From: Candidatus Sphingobacterium stercorigallinarum | GTDB lineage: Bacteria > Bacteroidota > Bacteroidia > Sphingobacteriales > Sphingobacteriaceae | Direction: 5' to 3' | Assembly (NCBI GenBank): GCA_019115805.1 | Contig: DXCW01000220.1 | Coordinates: 1-64,000, forward strand | DNA length: 64,000 nt | Shown: in pieces, positions 44,125-53,343 of the stretch | How positions within the stretch are numbered: the first letter of the stretch is position 1 | Layout of the letters: each line of letters begins with the position of its first letter | Notes under the pieces: generated by a model | What the model was told of the DNA's origin: nothing | What the model saw: only the letters and a program-made list of their open reading frames with translations | Database searches by the model: none | Program-made: the position numbers and the translations under genes

Positions 44125-45150
44125 ATGAGCAACTCAGACAAACTAAAGGCATTACAGTTAACCCTAGATAAATTAGAAAAAAGCTATGGCAAGGGGACCA
44201 TCATGAAGCTGGGTGATACCGCAGTAGAACCTATCGAAGCCATTTCCACGGGCTCATTAGGTTTGGATATTGCACTAGGTATCGGCGGTGTACCCAAAGG
44301 TCGTATTGTAGAGATTTACGGTCCGGAATCTTCAGGAAAGACCACCCTTGCCACTCACGTTGTTGCAGAATGCCAAAAAAAGGGCGGGATAGCAGCTATC
44401 ATTGACGCAGAGCACGCTTTCGATAAATATTATGCACAAAAACTGGGGGTTGATGTAGAAAACTTATTGATATCTCAACCGGATAATGGTGAACAAGCAT
44501 TAGAAATTGCGGATAACCTTATTCGTTCAGGAGCAATCGATGTACTGGTGATTGACTCTGTAGCTGCATTAGTTCCTAAAGGGGAAATCGAGGGAGAAAT
44601 GGGGGATTCTAAAATGGGCTTGCAAGCTCGCTTAATGTCCCAAGCGCTCCGTAAGTTAACCGGAACAATTTCAAAAACGAATTGCTGCTGTATTTTCATC
44701 AACCAGTTGCGCGAGAAAATCGGCGTCATGTTTGGTAATCCGGAAACAACGACCGGTGGAAATGCCTTAAAGTTTTACGCATCAGTCCGCCTGGATATCC
44801 GCAGAACATCACAAATTAAAGATGCGGACGAGGTCGCCGGGAACAGAGTAAAGGTAAAAGTTGTAAAAAACAAAGTTGCTCCTCCTTTTCGTATTGCGGA
44901 ATTCGATATTATGTTCGGAGAAGGAATTTCGAAAGCCGGAGAGGTCATCGACCTTGGAGTGGAATACGGCATTGTGAAAAAATCGGGATCCTGGTTTAGT
45001 TACGGAGACACTAAATTGGGACAAGGTAGAGACTCGGTAAAAAACCTACTATTGGACAATCCGGACTTAATGGATGAGTTGGAAACAAAAATTCGAACAG
45101 AGGTTTCGGGTCAGGATTTAGATGAAAGTGTGTTAAAAGAAGAAGAATAG
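44125..45150 (+). CDS. recA: Recombinase RecA
   Basis: RecA forms filaments on single-stranded DNA for homologous recombination and repair. Walker A is [10 protein letters not shown], Walker B is in [21 protein letters not shown], and loop L2 is in [19 protein letters not shown]. The length of 341 aa is normal, with the usual acidic C-terminus (DESVLKEEE). It has a strong own promoter and a terminator, so it is a single-gene unit. Confidence 0.98.
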   Translation: MSNSDKLKALQLTLDKLEKSYGKGTIMKLGDTAVEPIEAISTGSLGLDIALGIGGVPKGRIVEIYGPESSGKTTLATHVVAECQKKGGIAAIIDAEHAFDKYYAQKLGVDVENLLISQPDNGEQALEIADNLIRSGAIDVLVIDSVAALVPKGEIEGEMGDSKMGLQARLMSQALRKLTGTISKTNCCCIFINQLREKIGVMFGNPETTTGGNALKFYASVRLDIRRTSQIKDADEVAGNRVKVKVVKNKVAPPFRIAEFDIMFGEGISKAGEVIDLGVEYGIVKKSGSWFSYGDTKLGQGRDSVKNLLLDNPDLMDELETKIRTEVSGQDLDESVLKEEE

Positions 45151-45173
45151 TTCACGCATATATGTTGAGGAAA

Positions 45174-45205
45174 GGGCAATGTTAGTATAGCATTGCCTTT
45201 TTTTT
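45174..45205 (+). terminator. Rho-independent terminator after recA
   Basis: The stem GGCAATG with CATTGCC is followed by a run of eight T, 23 bp after the recA stop. Confidence 0.82.
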
Positions 45206-45283
45206 GATGGTCGTAGTGGTTTTGCTGTTCCTCTTTTCCTTAGAAAACCTTACATTTAAGGTGTAAGATCAACCAACTATACC

Positions 45284-46471
45284 ATGACATTCAACAGAAG
45301 ACACTTTCTGAAAGGTTTGGGAATTTTAAGCTTAGCGCCAAATACATCCCTAACGGCGCAGCCTAAACCGACGATGAGTAATCCAGCGTTTCAACTCGCA
45401 GCCCCTCCTTACCTACAAAATTTAACATCAGACGCGGTGACCGTCGGTGCAATTTTCAACAAACCGTGCTTTGCTTGGCTAGAACTTCTGAATCAGTCGG
45501 GACAGCCTATCGCCACGAAGTACCAAGTCGAAGACGGTATGCGTCGTGCTAACAGCACCAATTACTTATTTGTCGTCGACATTCCAGAAGACCGTACGCT
45601 ACGTTATCGCGTCGTGGCGAAAGAAATCGAAAAATTTGAAGCTTATGACATTCAATATGGGAAAACCGTCATCTCGGACATTATAGAAGCCAAGCTGGCT
45701 AAAGAAGATCAAGCGGAGATTCACTGTTTAATCCTAAACGATATTCATGAGCGCAAAGAAAGCTATGCCGAGATGATCGCAAAAAGTACCCTCGCGCACA
45801 AAGACCTCATTTTCCTAAATGGAGATTCCTTTCATTATGTAACCACATCGAACGATTTAACGGAGAAGCTCTTTTCGCCGCTAGGGGAAGTTCTCGGCGG
45901 ACGCACTCCTTTTGTTATGGTGCGGGGTAACCATGAAACACGCGGCGCATTTGCGCGAGATATCAAGCCGTATTTCGATTATCCGGGAGGAAACTTCTAT
46001 CATTCTTTCAAATTCGGGCCTGTGTACTGGATTGTACTCGATAGTGGGGAAGACAAGCCCGATGATCATGAAGTATATGGTGGAACCGTTGACTACGATA
46101 CCCATCGACTAAACCAGCGAACGTGGCTAGAAGACGTTCTTCAATCGGCGGAACGACGTGCTGCCACCCATACCATTGTAGTCGCACATATACCGTTTCA
46201 TCACTCCGACGATTGGCACGGAACGCAACACAGCCACCAATGTTTCCACGACGTGCTTCAAGCAAATAAGGTCGACGCGGTGATTTCTGGACATACCCAT
46301 CGGTATGCGTTTCATCCGCCTGGGCCCAATCACAACTACCACGTCATTATCGGTGGGGGGCCAAAAGTCGGCCAGCGCACTTTCGTAGACATTCACGCGA
46401 CGCGCTCTACCTTGCAGATCCAATTAAACCACGAAAACGGGGAGGTGCTTGGTCGCCTAGATAAAGCGTAG
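45284..46471 (+). CDS. Tat-exported calcineurin-like metallophosphoesterase
   Basis: This is a probable periplasmic phosphoesterase with a binuclear metal centre. The N-terminus MTFNRRHFLKGLGILSLA is a twin-arginine signal. An N-terminal beta-sandwich domain (like purple acid phosphatases) covers about residues 40-130. Metal motifs follow: LNDIHE (with the first Asp-x-His), LNGDSF, RGNHETRG, a His in VAHIPFHHSDD, and SGHTHRYAFHP. The length of 395 aa is full. It is convergent with the ABC exporter genes, 16 bp apart. The substrate is unknown. Confidence 0.9.
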   Translation: MTFNRRHFLKGLGILSLAPNTSLTAQPKPTMSNPAFQLAAPPYLQNLTSDAVTVGAIFNKPCFAWLELLNQSGQPIATKYQVEDGMRRANSTNYLFVVDIPEDRTLRYRVVAKEIEKFEAYDIQYGKTVISDIIEAKLAKEDQAEIHCLILNDIHERKESYAEMIAKSTLAHKDLIFLNGDSFHYVTTSNDLTEKLFSPLGEVLGGRTPFVMVRGNHETRGAFARDIKPYFDYPGGNFYHSFKFGPVYWIVLDSGEDKPDDHEVYGGTVDYDTHRLNQRTWLEDVLQSAERRAATHTIVVAHIPFHHSDDWHGTQHSHQCFHDVLQANKVDAVISGHTHRYAFHPPGPNHNYHVIIGGGPKVGQRTFVDIHATRSTLQIQLNHENGEVLGRLDKA

Positions 46472-46487
46472 ATACGAGAAAAGCCAT

Positions 46488-47186
46488 TTATTGGTGGTGA
46501 AAGAAAGCAGTCAGCTCTTCTAATGTTTCTGGATTCGTATACAGATCCTTCTCTATGCGACCAGCACGAAGGGCGATAATTCTATCGGAGATTTCCACAG
46601 TATGGCTCAAGTCGTGGCTCGAGATGAGAAAGGTGATGTTTTGCTGTTCACGCAACGTGTTAACCAAGCGCTTTAGCTGATACTGAGAACTGGGATCTAA
46701 ATTCGCAAAAGGTTCGTCGAGCACGATCAAGTCGGGGGCGCCTATCAACGTCGAAATTATGCCAACTTTTCGCTGGTTTCCTTTCGATAAATCTCTAATG
46801 AAGACCGGTTGACTCAGTGTAGCAGCCGGTAAAAACTCTTCATATCGTGCGATCACTTCCTCCACCTGAACGGCGCCAATTCCTCGAAACTGCCCCAATA
46901 AATAGAAGTATTCCCAGGCCGTCAGGTAGCCAATCAAAAATGATTCGTCTATAAAAGCGCAGGTAAAGTGCTTCCATCGGTCGTCTCCTCTCACCGGCAC
47001 CTGCCCCAGCGCAACCGTCCCCCCATCGGGCTGTATCAGATCTAGCAGAAGGCTCAATAAAGTGGTCTTACCCGCACCGTTATTTCCCACTAACCCCACG
47101 CTCTCTCCACGTTTGATATGCAATTCGGGTACATGCAGCACCTCTATACCGTGATAACTTTTTCTGAGTTCCGTAATTTCAATCAT
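46488..47186 (-). CDS. ABC transporter ATP-binding protein (exporter type)
   Basis: This ATPase powers the membrane protein encoded 18 bp upstream. Walker A is NNGAGKTTLL, the signature is DLSKGNQRKVGII (an LSKGN variant, common in ABC-2 exporters), Walker B is LIVLDEPFANLDPSS, and the switch His is in LISSHDLSH. The length of 232 aa is normal. The exported compound is unknown. Confidence 0.9.
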   Translation of the reverse strand: MIEITELRKSYHGIEVLHVPELHIKRGESVGLVGNNGAGKTTLLSLLLDLIQPDGGTVALGQVPVRGDDRWKHFTCAFIDESFLIGYLTAWEYFYLLGQFRGIGAVQVEEVIARYEEFLPAATLSQPVFIRDLSKGNQRKVGIISTLIGAPDLIVLDEPFANLDPSSQYQLKRLVNTLREQQNITFLISSHDLSHTVEISDRIIALRAGRIEKDLYTNPETLEELTAFFHHQ

Positions 47187-47204
47187 CCGTTTTACGTCTT
47201 AATT

Positions 47205-48680
47205 TTAGTCGGTCTGTGCAAAGCCCTGTAAAAGTTCATATTTTCTCATGCCGTACCGACTCGCAATTTTCCGAATGAGGAAACCGCGCAACAGCATCCC
47301 CAGCACACCGCACAACAACAGCATTCCATTCGCCACAAGAACGCCCCCCACCCCGTATCCAATCCCCCAACAGGCCAAAGGACCCACCAGCAGCGGTATA
47401 CCCACCAACCATTGCGCTGCACCGGTTCCTTGATAATTAAAATAATTACCGCTATTCAAATCGATACGTTTCCGATTCCAAGAACCGAACCAGAGTATAA
47501 CCGGAACATTCACGCCCATATTGTAAACCGCACAAGCAAAATTCACAGCCAGAACCTCCCATCCAAAATAACTATAAGGCGTACTCAATAGAAACATAAT
47601 TCCAATAGAAATGTACATTAAAAACGCCTTTGATTCCAAGTAACGTGCAAGGGAGAAAGGCAATGTCATCAAAAACGGGTAATAACTACCATCCCACGAC
47701 GGTATAAATTGTCCATAGTTGATAACCAAAATGCCCGTGATAAAAATGCCAACAAAAACATAGGTAATACTTTTAATATCAGGGTCCGGATAAAAGATCA
47801 AGCCATAACCTAAAAACAATAGGGCCACGATCAAGACACTGCGAGCCCGTTTAGTGCGCCGTATTAAATGAAGATCCATTTGTAAAAACGGCGCCAATGC
47901 GCCCAAACGATTGGTCCAACCTAAAGCCAGGGAATGGAATTCTTCACGTTGATTCTTCAAATACGCATCTAGGTATAACTTGCTTTTCAAATCCGAATAA
48001 AGCCCAGCGTACGACACCCCACACAATGCCATGGGCGCCAAAACCAAAATTGGGGCTTGGAGCAAAAACTGAAAAAACTCGCCAAAGTACCTGGAAATCC
48101 TAAATCTTGTCAGGTATTCCACCAGTGCAATAGCAAGCAGCAAGCCGATGGCTGGCCAGATTCGTCGAATTTCGCCACGACCGAGGCTTTGCAGGTAAAG
48201 CGCGACATAATTCAATGCCATATCAATCGACCAAATCGCCAAAAACCAGGGAATAAGCTGTCCATACCCAAGCGCAGTTTCATGCAATGTGACAACGGCA
48301 AAAGGCACGAAAAACACCACGGTAAGCCAATTGTTAAATGCGAAGCTGGATTTCAACAACGTGTGATGCACTAGTGTTCCCCGTTTTACACACTGCACCA
48401 ATAAGGGTTTGACGTTCATCACCGGTAGTTTCTGGAAAACCATCCGCAGTACAAAGGTGAAGAGGAACCAAATCAAAAGAAACTGATTAACCGTCACAAT
48501 CGGTTCGACATTGGGAACGGCTTCGGCTAAGAGTCCCGGCAACATCATCCCCAGCGAAAGAAAAGAAACCATAAAGTAAAGCCCGAACAATGCGAGCAAC
48601 AACTTCACAGCAATGCTCTTACCCAAGTCGGCACGGCGAGTAAAGGATTTCCATTCGAGTAAAAAAAGTTCTCTTAACAT
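47205..48680 (-). CDS. DUF5687-family ABC exporter membrane protein
   Basis: This polytopic membrane protein, about 12 predicted helices (for example SIAVKLLLALFGLYFMVSF and VLIVALLFLGYGLIFY), is the permease of a two-gene ABC exporter with the downstream ATPase. The N-terminal LFLLEWKSFTRRADLGKSIA and overall layout match the DUF5687 family found in Bacteroidota. The length of 491 aa is normal. What it exports is not known. Confidence 0.82.
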   Translation of the reverse strand: MLRELFLLEWKSFTRRADLGKSIAVKLLLALFGLYFMVSFLSLGMMLPGLLAEAVPNVEPIVTVNQFLLIWFLFTFVLRMVFQKLPVMNVKPLLVQCVKRGTLVHHTLLKSSFAFNNWLTVVFFVPFAVVTLHETALGYGQLIPWFLAIWSIDMALNYVALYLQSLGRGEIRRIWPAIGLLLAIALVEYLTRFRISRYFGEFFQFLLQAPILVLAPMALCGVSYAGLYSDLKSKLYLDAYLKNQREEFHSLALGWTNRLGALAPFLQMDLHLIRRTKRARSVLIVALLFLGYGLIFYPDPDIKSITYVFVGIFITGILVINYGQFIPSWDGSYYPFLMTLPFSLARYLESKAFLMYISIGIMFLLSTPYSYFGWEVLAVNFACAVYNMGVNVPVILWFGSWNRKRIDLNSGNYFNYQGTGAAQWLVGIPLLVGPLACWGIGYGVGGVLVANGMLLLCGVLGMLLRGFLIRKIASRYGMRKYELLQGFAQTD

Positions 48681-48783
48681 AGGGATATATTGCAGGTCGT
48701 GATGCAGCCTCTTCCGTCAAGTATCGCAACAGCGACTGCGTATCCAAATTACGGAAAAACAGAAACAATCGAAATAGAAAAAA

Positions 48784-48819
48784 GAAATAGCCTGAGCGAT
48801 GAAGTGCTCAGGCTATTTC
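48784..48819 (-). terminator. Rho-independent terminator after pruA
   Basis: A perfect 14-bp stem (GAAATAGCCTGAGC with GCTCAGGCTATTTC) is followed, on the minus strand, by a T-rich run (TTTTTT). Confidence 0.82.
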
Positions 48820-48847
48820 CTTGTTTTCCTAAAAAGCGTGACAAATG

Positions 48848-50485
48848 CTATTTATCTTCGCCTAGAAAAGGATAACGATAATCCGTATCGGCGACAAATG
48901 TTTCCTTGATCGTTCTCGGCGAAACCCACCGAAGTAGATTGATCATCGAACCGGCTTTATCATTGGTTCCCGATCCTCTCGCCCCCCCGAATGGTTGCTG
49001 TCCTACAACCGCTCCAGTACACTTGTCGTTGATATAGAAGTTCCCTGCACAGTTTCGAAGTGCATAAGTGGCTTCATCGATAGCATAACGGCACTGCGAG
49101 ATAATCGATCCGGTTAAGGCATACGGCGAGGTGGAATCCACCAATTTCAACGTTTCCTCCCAGTTTGATTCCTCGTAAATGTAAATCGTTAACACCGGCC
49201 CAAAAAGTTCTTCCTGCATGGTTTCATAATCTGGCGTTTTGGCCAAAATTACCGTCGGGTGAATGAAATACCCCTTTGCCTTATCGTATTTCCCTCCGAT
49301 AATCACTTCGGCATCGGCAGATGCTTCTGCTCTATCGATATACTTGGTAATCTTATCGAAGGCTTTTTCATCGATAACCGCATTGATGAAGTTTCCGAAA
49401 TCTTCCGTACCACCAATCTTAAAAGATGCGATATCGCGCTCCATACGCTTTTTCAACTCCGGCCAAAGCGACTTTGGAATATACGCTCTAGAGGCTGCCG
49501 AACATTTTTGGCCCTGAAACTCAAACGCACCTCGCACCAGGGCGTTATTTAACACGTCTATATCAGCCGACTCATGAGCTAAAATAAAATCCTTTCCTCC
49601 TGTCTCACCGACAATACGTGGATAAGACTTGTAAAGGTGGATGTTTTCCCCTATCGTTTTCCAAATATCCTGGAAAACGCCTGTTGATCCTGTAAAGTGA
49701 ATCCCAGCAAAATCACGGTGCTTGAAGATAACCTCCCCTGCATCCGGTCCAGATACATAGACTAGATTAATCACCCCATTGGGTACACCAGCTTCGCGAA
49801 ATACTTTCATCAATACATTTGCCGAGTAAACTTGGGTATTGGCTGGCTTCCATACCACCACATTTCCCATCATCGCGACACTGGTTGGCAGATTCCCAGC
49901 AATAGCTGTAAAGTTGAACGGCGTCAGCGCAAAAACAAAACCTTCTAGGGGACGCTGTTCCACCCGGTTCCAAAAATTCTTCGGACTGATTGGTGGCTGC
50001 TGTTGATAAATCTCGGTCATGTATTGGACATTAAACCGAAGAAAATCCGCAATTTCGCAAGCCGAGTCAATTTCAGCCTGGAAAGCGTTCTTCGATTGGC
50101 CCAGCATGGTCGCGGCGTTCAATTCGTAACGGTATTTGGTGGAGATCAGTTCTGCGGCTTTAAGAAAAATAGCAGCACGTTGCTCCCAAGGTAATTTTTC
50201 CCAATCTTCTTTGGCCGCCAACGCTGCATCGATCGCATCGGCGACGTGCTGCTTGGTTCCCTGGCTAAAATACCCCAGAACGTGTTGATGGTCGTGAGGA
50301 GGAGCTAACTTCACCTTCTTCTCGGTATGGACTTCTTGATCCCCAATGTACATGGGTATATCAACCTGCGCCGATCTTGCTGCCTCGATAGCAGCCTTCA
50401 GAAGTGTTCTTTCCTTTGTTCCTGGAGCATAGGAATAGATCGGTTCATTGACCGCTTCTGGAACATTAAAAAATCCCTTTAACAT
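48848..50485 (-). CDS. pruA: L-glutamate gamma-semialdehyde (1-pyrroline-5-carboxylate) dehydrogenase
   Basis: This NAD-dependent aldehyde dehydrogenase oxidises glutamate semialdehyde to glutamate, the second step of proline breakdown. The catalytic Cys is in EFQGQKCSAASRAYIP, the general-base Glu is in IVGETGGKDFILA, and the NAD region is HFTGSTGVFQDIW; TPFNFTAIAGNLP is typical of this subfamily. The length of 545 aa matches the single-function, eukaryotic-like form. No proline dehydrogenase (putA-type) gene is near. A strong promoter lies 176 bp upstream, leaving a long leader with a stable hairpin. Confidence 0.95.
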   Translation of the reverse strand: MLKGFFNVPEAVNEPIYSYAPGTKERTLLKAAIEAARSAQVDIPMYIGDQEVHTEKKVKLAPPHDHQHVLGYFSQGTKQHVADAIDAALAAKEDWEKLPWEQRAAIFLKAAELISTKYRYELNAATMLGQSKNAFQAEIDSACEIADFLRFNVQYMTEIYQQQPPISPKNFWNRVEQRPLEGFVFALTPFNFTAIAGNLPTSVAMMGNVVVWKPANTQVYSANVLMKVFREAGVPNGVINLVYVSGPDAGEVIFKHRDFAGIHFTGSTGVFQDIWKTIGENIHLYKSYPRIVGETGGKDFILAHESADIDVLNNALVRGAFEFQGQKCSAASRAYIPKSLWPELKKRMERDIASFKIGGTEDFGNFINAVIDEKAFDKITKYIDRAEASADAEVIIGGKYDKAKGYFIHPTVILAKTPDYETMQEELFGPVLTIYIYEESNWEETLKLVDSTSPYALTGSIISQCRYAIDEATYALRNCAGNFYINDKCTGAVVGQQPFGGARGSGTNDKAGSMINLLRWVSPRTIKETFVADTDYRYPFLGEDK

Positions 50486-50527
50486 AATAATAACGATTTA
50501 ATTAAATAATCAAGCGCCCTGGCCACG

Positions 50528-50571
50528 CGCGGGGGTGGATGGTCGTCTTCATGGACCGATTTAAACCCGCG
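50528..50571 (-). promoter_or_regulatory. Stable hairpin in the long pruA leader
   Basis: In the ~165-nt predicted 5' leader of pruA, CGCGGGT pairs with ACCCCCGCG (two-base bulge), enclosing a smaller GGTC/GACC stem. It does not match a riboswitch I know and ends ~43 nt before the start codon. Confidence 0.4.
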
Positions 50572-50660
50572 GCTGACGATGGGAAATTCGCTAATCAAAA
50601 GTAAGATAAGCGGCGACGTTGGAAAAAACATATCTCCGCCAATAATAAACCTATTTTGTC

Positions 50661-50693
50661 CAAATATATTGAAAACTGATAAAATACAACAAA
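50661..50693 (-). promoter_or_regulatory. pruA promoter (TTTG-N21-TATATTTG)
   Basis: On the minus strand both elements match the Bacteroidota consensus exactly with 21-bp spacing. Predicted transcription starts ~170 bp before the pruA ATG. Confidence 0.65.
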
Positions 50694-50734
50694 ATAAAAG
50701 TTTACTTTAAACCAAACGAACACTTCTAAAAATA

Positions 50735-50764
50735 GAAAAAGCGGTTCTGACGAACCGCTTTTTC
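50735..50764 (-). terminator. Rho-independent terminator after the superoxide dismutase gene
   Basis: A perfect 13-bp stem (GAAAAAGCGGTTC with GAACCGCTTTTTC) with a 4-nt loop is followed on the minus strand by TATTTTTA. Confidence 0.83.
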
Positions 50765-50789
50765 CTCATCTTCGAAATGGAAGAAAATA

Positions 50790-51398
50790 TTATTTCGCTT
50801 CTTGATAGCGTTTAGCCACTGCGTCCCAGTTCACTACATTGAATATAGCTTCCAAATATGCCGGGCGCTTATTTTGATACTTCAGATAATAGGCGTGCTC
50901 CCAAACATCAATTCCGAAGATTGGAGTACCTTTTACCTCAGCCACATCCATCAATGGGTTGTCCTGATTCGGCGTCGAGGTGACCGCCAATTTGCCATCT
51001 TCTCCAACGATTAACCAAGACCATCCTGAGCCGAAACGTGTAGCTCCAGCTTCTTGAAGTTTCTTTTTCAATTCATCAAAAGACCCAAAAGCAGCGTCGA
51101 TCGCTTCGGCCAACTCGCCCGTTGGTGTTCCGCCTGCATTGGGGCCCAAGACTGACCAAAACAACTGATGGTTGAAATGTCCTCCACCGTTATTTCGAAC
51201 GCCCGGTCCATAGTTACTCACCTGACGGAGAATGTCCTCCAAAGATTTGTTTTCGGCATCGGTTCCAGCGATTGCTTTGTTCAAGTTATCGACATAAGCC
51301 TGATGGTGCCGCCCATGGTGAATTTCCATGGTTTCTTTGTCAATATGTGGTTCTAATGCATCTGATCCGTAGGGTAATGCTTCTAATTGAAATGCCAT
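50790..51398 (-). CDS. sodA: Superoxide dismutase, Fe/Mn type
   Basis: This enzyme converts superoxide to oxygen and hydrogen peroxide. Metal ligands appear at the standard places: His in [15 protein letters not shown], His in [11 protein letters not shown], and the Asp and His of [17 protein letters not shown]. The length of 202 aa is normal and no signal peptide is present. Metal choice (Fe, Mn or either) cannot be fixed from sequence alone; the symbol sodA versus sodB is therefore tentative. Single-gene unit with its own terminator. Confidence 0.94.
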   Translation of the reverse strand: MAFQLEALPYGSDALEPHIDKETMEIHHGRHHQAYVDNLNKAIAGTDAENKSLEDILRQVSNYGPGVRNNGGGHFNHQLFWSVLGPNAGGTPTGELAEAIDAAFGSFDELKKKLQEAGATRFGSGWSWLIVGEDGKLAVTSTPNQDNPLMDVAEVKGTPIFGIDVWEHAYYLKYQNKRPAYLEAIFNVVNWDAVAKRYQEAK

Positions 51399-51490
51399 AA
51401 TTATAGTATTTTATTTTATTATTAATCGATACACGAATATAACGAAAAAACGCCAGAATTGTTTCCTAAAGCACGCTATTTGTGGATAAA

Positions 51491-51964
51491 TCAACGTTTA
51501 TTACGAAAAAAAGACATCATGAGCTCCGCACAGTCGGTCTCCAGTACGCCTGAGCGAACCGCCGTCTTAGGATGAAGCAACCGGTCTGTGATCTTAGAGT
51601 AGCCACGCTTTTGATCCCAGGCCCCGAAAACGATTCGGCTGATCTGTGACCAGTAGCTGGCACCAGCGCACATCACACAAGGCTCCACGGTCACATACAG
51701 TGTGCAATCTCGAAGATATTTCCCACCTAGATAATTGGCGGCCGCAGTAAAGGCTTGCATCTCGGCGTGCGCGGTCACATCATTCAACCGCTGTGTCAGA
51801 TTGTAGCCCTTTCCAATAATTTTGCCTTCACAAACGACAACCGCACCGATCGGGATTTCTTCCTCCTGATAGGCGATGCGCGCCAGCTTTAGCGCCTCCC
51901 GCATGTACAATTCGTCTGGATCCAAAGCGGCCCCGTCGGGCTCGTCAAAATGATATACTTGCAT
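51491..51964 (-). CDS. tadA: tRNA-specific adenosine deaminase / nucleoside deaminase
   Basis: This zinc deaminase probably converts A34 to inosine in tRNA-Arg. The active site is HAEMQAFTAA (zinc His and catalytic Glu) and PCVMCAGA (two zinc Cys). The length of 157 aa fits TadA. Guanine deaminase-like relatives share the fold, so a nucleobase role is not fully excluded. Its start overlaps the csaA stop by one base (TAATG), suggesting translational coupling with the tRNA-binding protein gene. Confidence 0.85.
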   Translation of the reverse strand: MQVYHFDEPDGAALDPDELYMREALKLARIAYQEEEIPIGAVVVCEGKIIGKGYNLTQRLNDVTAHAEMQAFTAAANYLGGKYLRDCTLYVTVEPCVMCAGASYWSQISRIVFGAWDQKRGYSKITDRLLHPKTAVRSGVLETDCAELMMSFFRNKR

Positions 51965-52302
51965 TACATTAATTTTGTTCCGTTAGGCACCTGTTGATCA
52001 ATCCCAACCAGCACGATATCGCCATTATCGTCCGCCACTCCCGTAACCAAGCACTCCGACATTCGGTTCGCAATTTGTTTGACGGGTAAGTTCACTACCG
52101 CTAAAATCTGACGCCCGATTAAGCTGGATTTATCATACCGCACGGTAATCTGTGCGGAAGATTTCCGCAGCCCCAGATCAGGCCCAAAATCGATCTCCAA
52201 CCGATACGCCGGGCGCTTCGCTTCTGGAAAATCTTCTACGCGTGTAATCGTACCCACCCGCAGATCGACTTTTTGAAAATCGCCCCGTTCAATAGTTTCC
52301 AT
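51964..52302 (-). CDS. csaA: CsaA-like tRNA-binding-domain protein
   Basis: This is a stand-alone OB-fold tRNA-binding domain of the CsaA type, described as a chaperone/secretion-related protein that can bind tRNA. The sequence DFQKVDLRVGTITRVEDFPEAKRPAYRLEIDFG and KSSAQITVRYDKSSLIGRQILAVVN closely follows CsaA, ending in PNGTKLM. The ORF track begins at a GTG; the ATG at 52302 is preferred, 5 bp after the upstream stop. It overlaps tadA by one base, consistent with a tRNA-linked role. Confidence 0.9.
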   Translation of the reverse strand: METIERGDFQKVDLRVGTITRVEDFPEAKRPAYRLEIDFGPDLGLRKSSAQITVRYDKSSLIGRQILAVVNLPVKQIANRMSECLVTGVADDNGDIVLVGIDQQVPNGTKLM

Positions 52303-52307
52303 TATGC

Positions 52308-52523
52308 TCACAGCCGGTTCGAATCCAAATCCTTCAACTCCTTACTCAAGGTGAACAAAACGTAGTCTCGATCACGCTTCAATCGCGTAGCCAGACGATT
52401 CAACAGCTCCTCTTCTTGGCCTTCCTGAAACTGAAGCTCGTCGTTGGTTAAATGGATATATTTACGTTGCAGTTTACGCTTCAATATAGGCCATTCATTG
52501 GCACGAATCTTGAAATTGTACAT
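52308..52523 (-). CDS. Small CsbD-like protein
   Basis: This 71-aa protein resembles the CsbD-like stress-protein family: ANEWPILKRKLQRKYIHLTNDELQFQEGQEEELLNRLATRL follows the common 'W..LK.KL..KY..LTddDL.y..GqedELl.rl' layout. It is first in a three-gene minus-strand run with csaA and tadA, the next gene starting 5 bp on. Function is unknown beyond the family's stress link. Confidence 0.75.
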   Translation of the reverse strand: MYNFKIRANEWPILKRKLQRKYIHLTNDELQFQEGQEEELLNRLATRLKRDRDYVLFTLSKELKDLDSNRL

Positions 52524-52595
52524 ATAGCTTATACTATTTATGGAATAAAAACTCTACTTTAGTAATTGTAAACAGTAAATATAGAAAAATTTGAT

Positions 52596-53180
52596 ATGAA
52601 AAAATTTTTACTTGGCTTAGCCGCTCTATTCCTTTGTGTTCAAGCCTCTCAGGCACAATTGCTTCCAAGCTTAAAGCTGGGCGTAAAGGGGGCTGTTAAT
52701 TTTTCCAGTTTAAAATCAGAAGGTCAGTGGCTAGATTCCGATACGAAAGCCGGCTTTCAATTGGGGGTATGGGGTCGCATCGGTGCTGCCGGCTTCCATG
52801 TACAACCTGAACTTTACTATGCACAGAAAAAAGCGGGTTATCAGAAAGACGACGGAACGTCTGCTGAAGCTACGTTTAAAAGTTTAGACCTACCTGTACT
52901 ATTGGGAACGCGTATTGGGCTCGGGCCGATTGGTGTACGAATTCAAGCGGGTCCGGTCTTCTCTTTCGCTCAGGACGGAAAAGTCTCCCTGTCTAATCTA
53001 ACGAATACCGAGAACTACAAAAAGACATCCACCGGTATCATCGGAGGAGTCGGTGCTGACATCAGCAAGTTTACGGTCGATTTGCGCTACGAGCACGGTC
53101 TGAACAACATTAGCCACGATAACAATCACAAGCAGCGTATCAGCATGTGGTCATTAGGAATCGGCTACTCTTTCTTATAA
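52596..53180 (+). CDS. Outer-membrane beta-barrel protein (PorT/OMP_b-brl family)
   Basis: This small outer-membrane barrel has the signal peptide MKKFLLGLAALFLCVQASQAQ. The body has alternating strands (GVKGAVNFSSL, AGFHVQPELYYAQKKAGYQ, VRIQAGPVFSF) typical of the Bacteroidota 8-strand barrels, ending in IGYSFL. The length of 194 aa is normal. It is a single gene with a terminator, divergent from the CsbD-like operon. Specific function unknown. Confidence 0.85.
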   Translation: MKKFLLGLAALFLCVQASQAQLLPSLKLGVKGAVNFSSLKSEGQWLDSDTKAGFQLGVWGRIGAAGFHVQPELYYAQKKAGYQKDDGTSAEATFKSLDLPVLLGTRIGLGPIGVRIQAGPVFSFAQDGKVSLSNLTNTENYKKTSTGIIGGVGADISKFTVDLRYEHGLNNISHDNNHKQRISMWSLGIGYSFL

Positions 53181-53200
53181 AATAGCAGTAATTCACACCA

Positions 53201-53232
53201 TAAGGCCCGATTTTGACAAGAATCGGGCCTTA
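53201..53232 (+). terminator. Terminator after the barrel gene
   Basis: The perfect 12-bp stem TAAGGCCCGATT with AATCGGGCCTTA has an eight-base loop and a short T tract. Confidence 0.75.
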
Positions 53233-53309
53233 TTTCGTCCCTTAACCTTAGAACCATTCTAAATTAGTTGTTTTTACACATAAAACTTATGAATGTGTTA
53301 TCAATTAAA

Positions 53310-53317
53310 TAGATTTG
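53310..53317 (+). promoter_or_regulatory. -7 box (TAGATTTG) for sdhCAB
   Basis: An exact TAnnTTTG match lies 26 bp before the sdhC start codon. The -33 region is weak. Confidence 0.5.
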
Positions 53318-53343
53318 CGTACTAAATAAATTTCACATTCATA

